Assembly (NCBI GenBank): GCA_017469685.1
Contig: JAFUFW010000015.1
Location: 1 to 64,000 of the forward strand
Reading direction: 5' to 3'
DNA length: 64,000 bases
Source: Bacteroidaceae bacterium
GTDB lineage: Bacteria; Bacteroidota; Bacteroidia; Bacteroidales; Bacteroidaceae
In this document: in pieces, positions 62,101-64,000 of the stretch
Numbering within the stretch: the first letter of the stretch is position 1
How the letters are laid out: each line of letters starts with the position of its first letter
Notes under the pieces: model-generated
What the model was told of the DNA's origin: nothing
What the model saw: the letters and a program-made list of their open reading frames with translations, nothing else
The model's database searches: none
Made by a program: the position numbers and the translations under genes

Positions 62101-64000
62101 ATGAAGCATTTCCGTTTAGTGGACAACCTGCTGGGCTGGCTGGCTTTTGCCATCGCGGCCTTCACCTATTGCTCCACCGTCGAACCGACAGCCTCGTTCT
62201 GGGACTGCCCCGAGTTTATCACCACAGCCTACAAACTTGAAGTGGGGCACCCGCCAGGGGCACCCTTTTTCATGATTACTGGCAACCTGTTCACCCAGCT
62301 CACGTCAGACCCTGCCAAGGTGGCTCTGATGGTGAACCTTATGAATGCTCTGCTCTCGGCCCTGTGCATCATGTTTCTCTATTGGACTATCTCACACCTG
62401 GCGCGCAAGCTTATCTGCAAGGACGGATGGGTTGAGACAGCAGCCCAGCTTATCGCCGTCGAGGGCGCAGCTATGACGGGCGCACTGGCTTACTGCTGGA
62501 GCGACACGTTCTGGTTCTCAGCCGTCGAAGGCGAGGTCTATGCCTACTCCAGCCTCTTCACGGCTGTCGTGTTCTGGCTCATGCTCAAATGGGAGGATAA
62601 TGCTGACAAGCCTCACTCTGACCGCTGGCTGGTGCTCATAGCCTACCTTACCGGTCTCTCCATCGGAGTTCACCTGCTGAACCTTCTTTGCCTGCCTGCT
62701 CTGGTGCTTATCTACTACTACAAGCGCTCGCAGAACGCCACTCTGAAAGGGTCCATCTATGCCCTTTTAGGCTCTTTCGTCCTGGTGGCAGCAGTGCTCT
62801 ACGGCATTGTTCCCGGCATCGTGAAGGTTGGCGGATGGTTTGAGCTTTTGTTCGTCAACACCTTCAGCCTGCCCTTCAACAGTGGCCTCATCGTTTACAT
62901 TATCCTGCTCGTAGCCGTTGTGTTGTGGGCCATCTGGGAAACCGTGGCCGAACGCTCACGCCTGCGCATGAACATTGCTTATCTCATTGCCGTGGCCATG
63001 CTGGGCATCCCGTTCTACGGCTATGGCTGGAAAAGCATAGCCATAGGCGTCGTCGTCATCGCCGCCCTGTATGGTCTGCTCCAATGGAAGCGTGAGGGGC
63101 AGCCTCTCGTCTCGGCCCGCGTGATGAACACCTCGCTGCTGTGCATGCTGATGATAATGATTGGCTACTCGTCGTACGCCCTCATCGTCATCCGCTCCAC
63201 TGCCAACACGCCTATGGACCAGAACTCGCCCGAGGACATCTTCACCCTCGGCAGCTACCTCAACCGTGAGCAGTACGGCTCGCGCCCGCTCTTGTACGGC
63301 CAGGCCTATAACTCGCAGGTGAAACTAAGAAGCGAGGGTGGCTACTGCGTGCCAGTAAGCACCGAGGGAGCTGCCGTGTACCAGCGCAAGGAGAAAGCGA
63401 CTGCCGACGAGCCCGACCGCTACGAGATCCAGCGTCACGACATTGAATACGTCTACGCTCAGAATATGTTTTTCCCCCGCATGTACTCCGATCGCCACGC
63501 CTCAGCCTATGAATCGTGGATGGGAGGCGTCGAAGGTTATCAGGTGCCTTACGACCGCTGCGGCGAGCCCATTATGGTGAAGATGCCCACGCAGCTGGAG
63601 AACATACGCTTCTTCCTCTCCTATCAGGTCAATTTCATGTACTGGCGTTACTTCATGTGGAATTTCGCAGGGCGCCAGAACGACATTCAAGGCAACGGCG
63701 AACTCGAGCATGGCAATTGGCTCTCCGGCATCCCGTTCATCGACAACGCCCGCCTGGGCAACCAGAACATGCTGCCTGCTGAGCTCCGCGAGAACAAAGG
63801 GCACAACGTGTTCTACTGCCTGCCGCTGCTGCTGGGCCTGCTGGGCCTCTGCTGGCAGGCTTGGAAAGAGCGCGACGGAGACCCAATCGGCGTCAAACAG
63901 TTCTGGGTTGTCTTCTTCCTCTTCTTCATGACAGGCCTCGCCATCGTCGTGTATCTGAACCAGACACCCCAGCAGCCTCGTGAGCGCGACTATGCCTATG
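62101..64000 (+). CDS. DUF2723 multi-pass membrane protein (3' end beyond window)
   Basis: The frame opens at ATG 62101 and runs to the right edge with no stop (633 codons visible). The N-terminus MKHFRLVDNLLGWLAFAIAAF, then TYCSTVEPTASFWDCPEFI and GHPPGAPFFMITGNLF, is the DUF2723 signature, with an acidic residue in the first external loop as in PMT/GT-C glycosyltransferases. About ten or more membrane segments follow, and the visible part ends QTPQQPRERDYAY, the next family landmark. DUF2723 proteins are large Bacteroidetes membrane proteins proposed to transfer sugars to secreted proteins. It is the last gene of the window and complete members run to ~1000 aa or more. Confidence 0.9.
   Translation, partial: MKHFRLVDNLLGWLAFAIAAFTYCSTVEPTASFWDCPEFITTAYKLEVGHPPGAPFFMITGNLFTQLTSDPAKVALMVNLMNALLSALCIMFLYWTISHLARKLICKDGWVETAAQLIAVEGAAMTGALAYCWSDTFWFSAVEGEVYAYSSLFTAVVFWLMLKWEDNADKPHSDRWLVLIAYLTGLSIGVHLLNLLCLPALVLIYYYKRSQNATLKGSIYALLGSFVLVAAVLYGIVPGIVKVGGWFELLFVNTFSLPFNSGLIVYIILLVAVVLWAIWETVAERSRLRMNIAYLIAVAMLGIPFYGYGWKSIAIGVVVIAALYGLLQWKREGQPLVSARVMNTSLLCMLMIMIGYSSYALIVIRSTANTPMDQNSPEDIFTLGSYLNREQYGSRPLLYGQAYNSQVKLRSEGGYCVPVSTEGAAVYQRKEKATADEPDRYEIQRHDIEYVYAQNMFFPRMYSDRHASAYESWMGGVEGYQVPYDRCGEPIMVKMPTQLENIRFFLSYQVNFMYWRYFMWNFAGRQNDIQGNGELEHGNWLSGIPFIDNARLGNQNMLPAELRENKGHNVFYCLPLLLGLLGLCWQAWKERDGDPIGVKQFWVVFFLFFMTGLAIVVYLNQTPQQPRERDYAY

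Overview
This is a 64 kb window of chromosome from a high-GC member of the Bacteroidales, most likely Prevotellaceae or a close relative. The evidence is many promoters with the Bacteroidetes -7 box (TAnnTTTGC, sometimes with TTG/TTTG about 20 nt upstream), absence of Shine-Dalgarno sites, a hybrid two-component regulator with an AraC output, DUF4248, DUF3098 and DUF2723 proteins, meso-diaminopimelate dehydrogenase, and exported proteins ending in the YNLxGxR...GVYIxxGKK tail common in this group. No rRNA, tRNA or CRISPR array was recognised. Both ends cut through a gene: a cysteine-rich exported protein on the left (minus) and a DUF2723 membrane protein on the right (plus).

Layout. 1-8 kb: the cysteine-rich protein, a repeat-built exported protein, a small AraC regulator, and a divergent 974-aa hybrid sensor kinase. 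8-9.7 kb: four small proteins of unknown function in two short transcription units, ending at an array of palindromes. 9.9-22.6 kb: housekeeping genes on the plus strand (polA, ddh, ribF, a CPBP protease, topA, aroK, speA, argB, then a sigma factor with a probable membrane partner). 22.7-36 kb: minus-strand genes (a helix-hairpin-helix outer-membrane barrel, PAP2 phosphatase, NAD-dependent epimerase, metG, a two-esterase fusion, a zinc peptidase, typA). 36-42.5 kb: an AT-richer accessory patch with an IS4-type element next to typA, a broken PIN toxin module, a 1252-aa surface protein and a 61-aa companion. 42.5-50.8 kb: an AAA ATPase followed by an exported polysaccharide-degradation set (alginate-lyase-fold protein, GH43-like enzyme, helical/beta-helix fusion). 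50.8-64 kb: nadB, a PBP4-type carboxypeptidase, cysE, the rimP-nusA-infB operon, cvpA, a membrane-tethered winged-helix regulator, DUF3098 and DUF2723.

The most unusual content is short repeated DNA. Three loci carry arrays of a 14-bp palindrome (AACCCTTAAGGGTT) on an exact 22-bp register. A second class is GC-rich palindromic elements lying in frame inside proteins: two in the sensor kinase, one in polA with related coding sequence, others in the GH43-like and beta-helix genes, and one that supplies the start of ribF. A third class is AT-rich CAATTTTCAATT tracts, including two inside signal peptides. Two G8/C8 tracts lie in exported-protein genes and could vary expression by slippage. Four exported proteins share a similar C-terminal tail.
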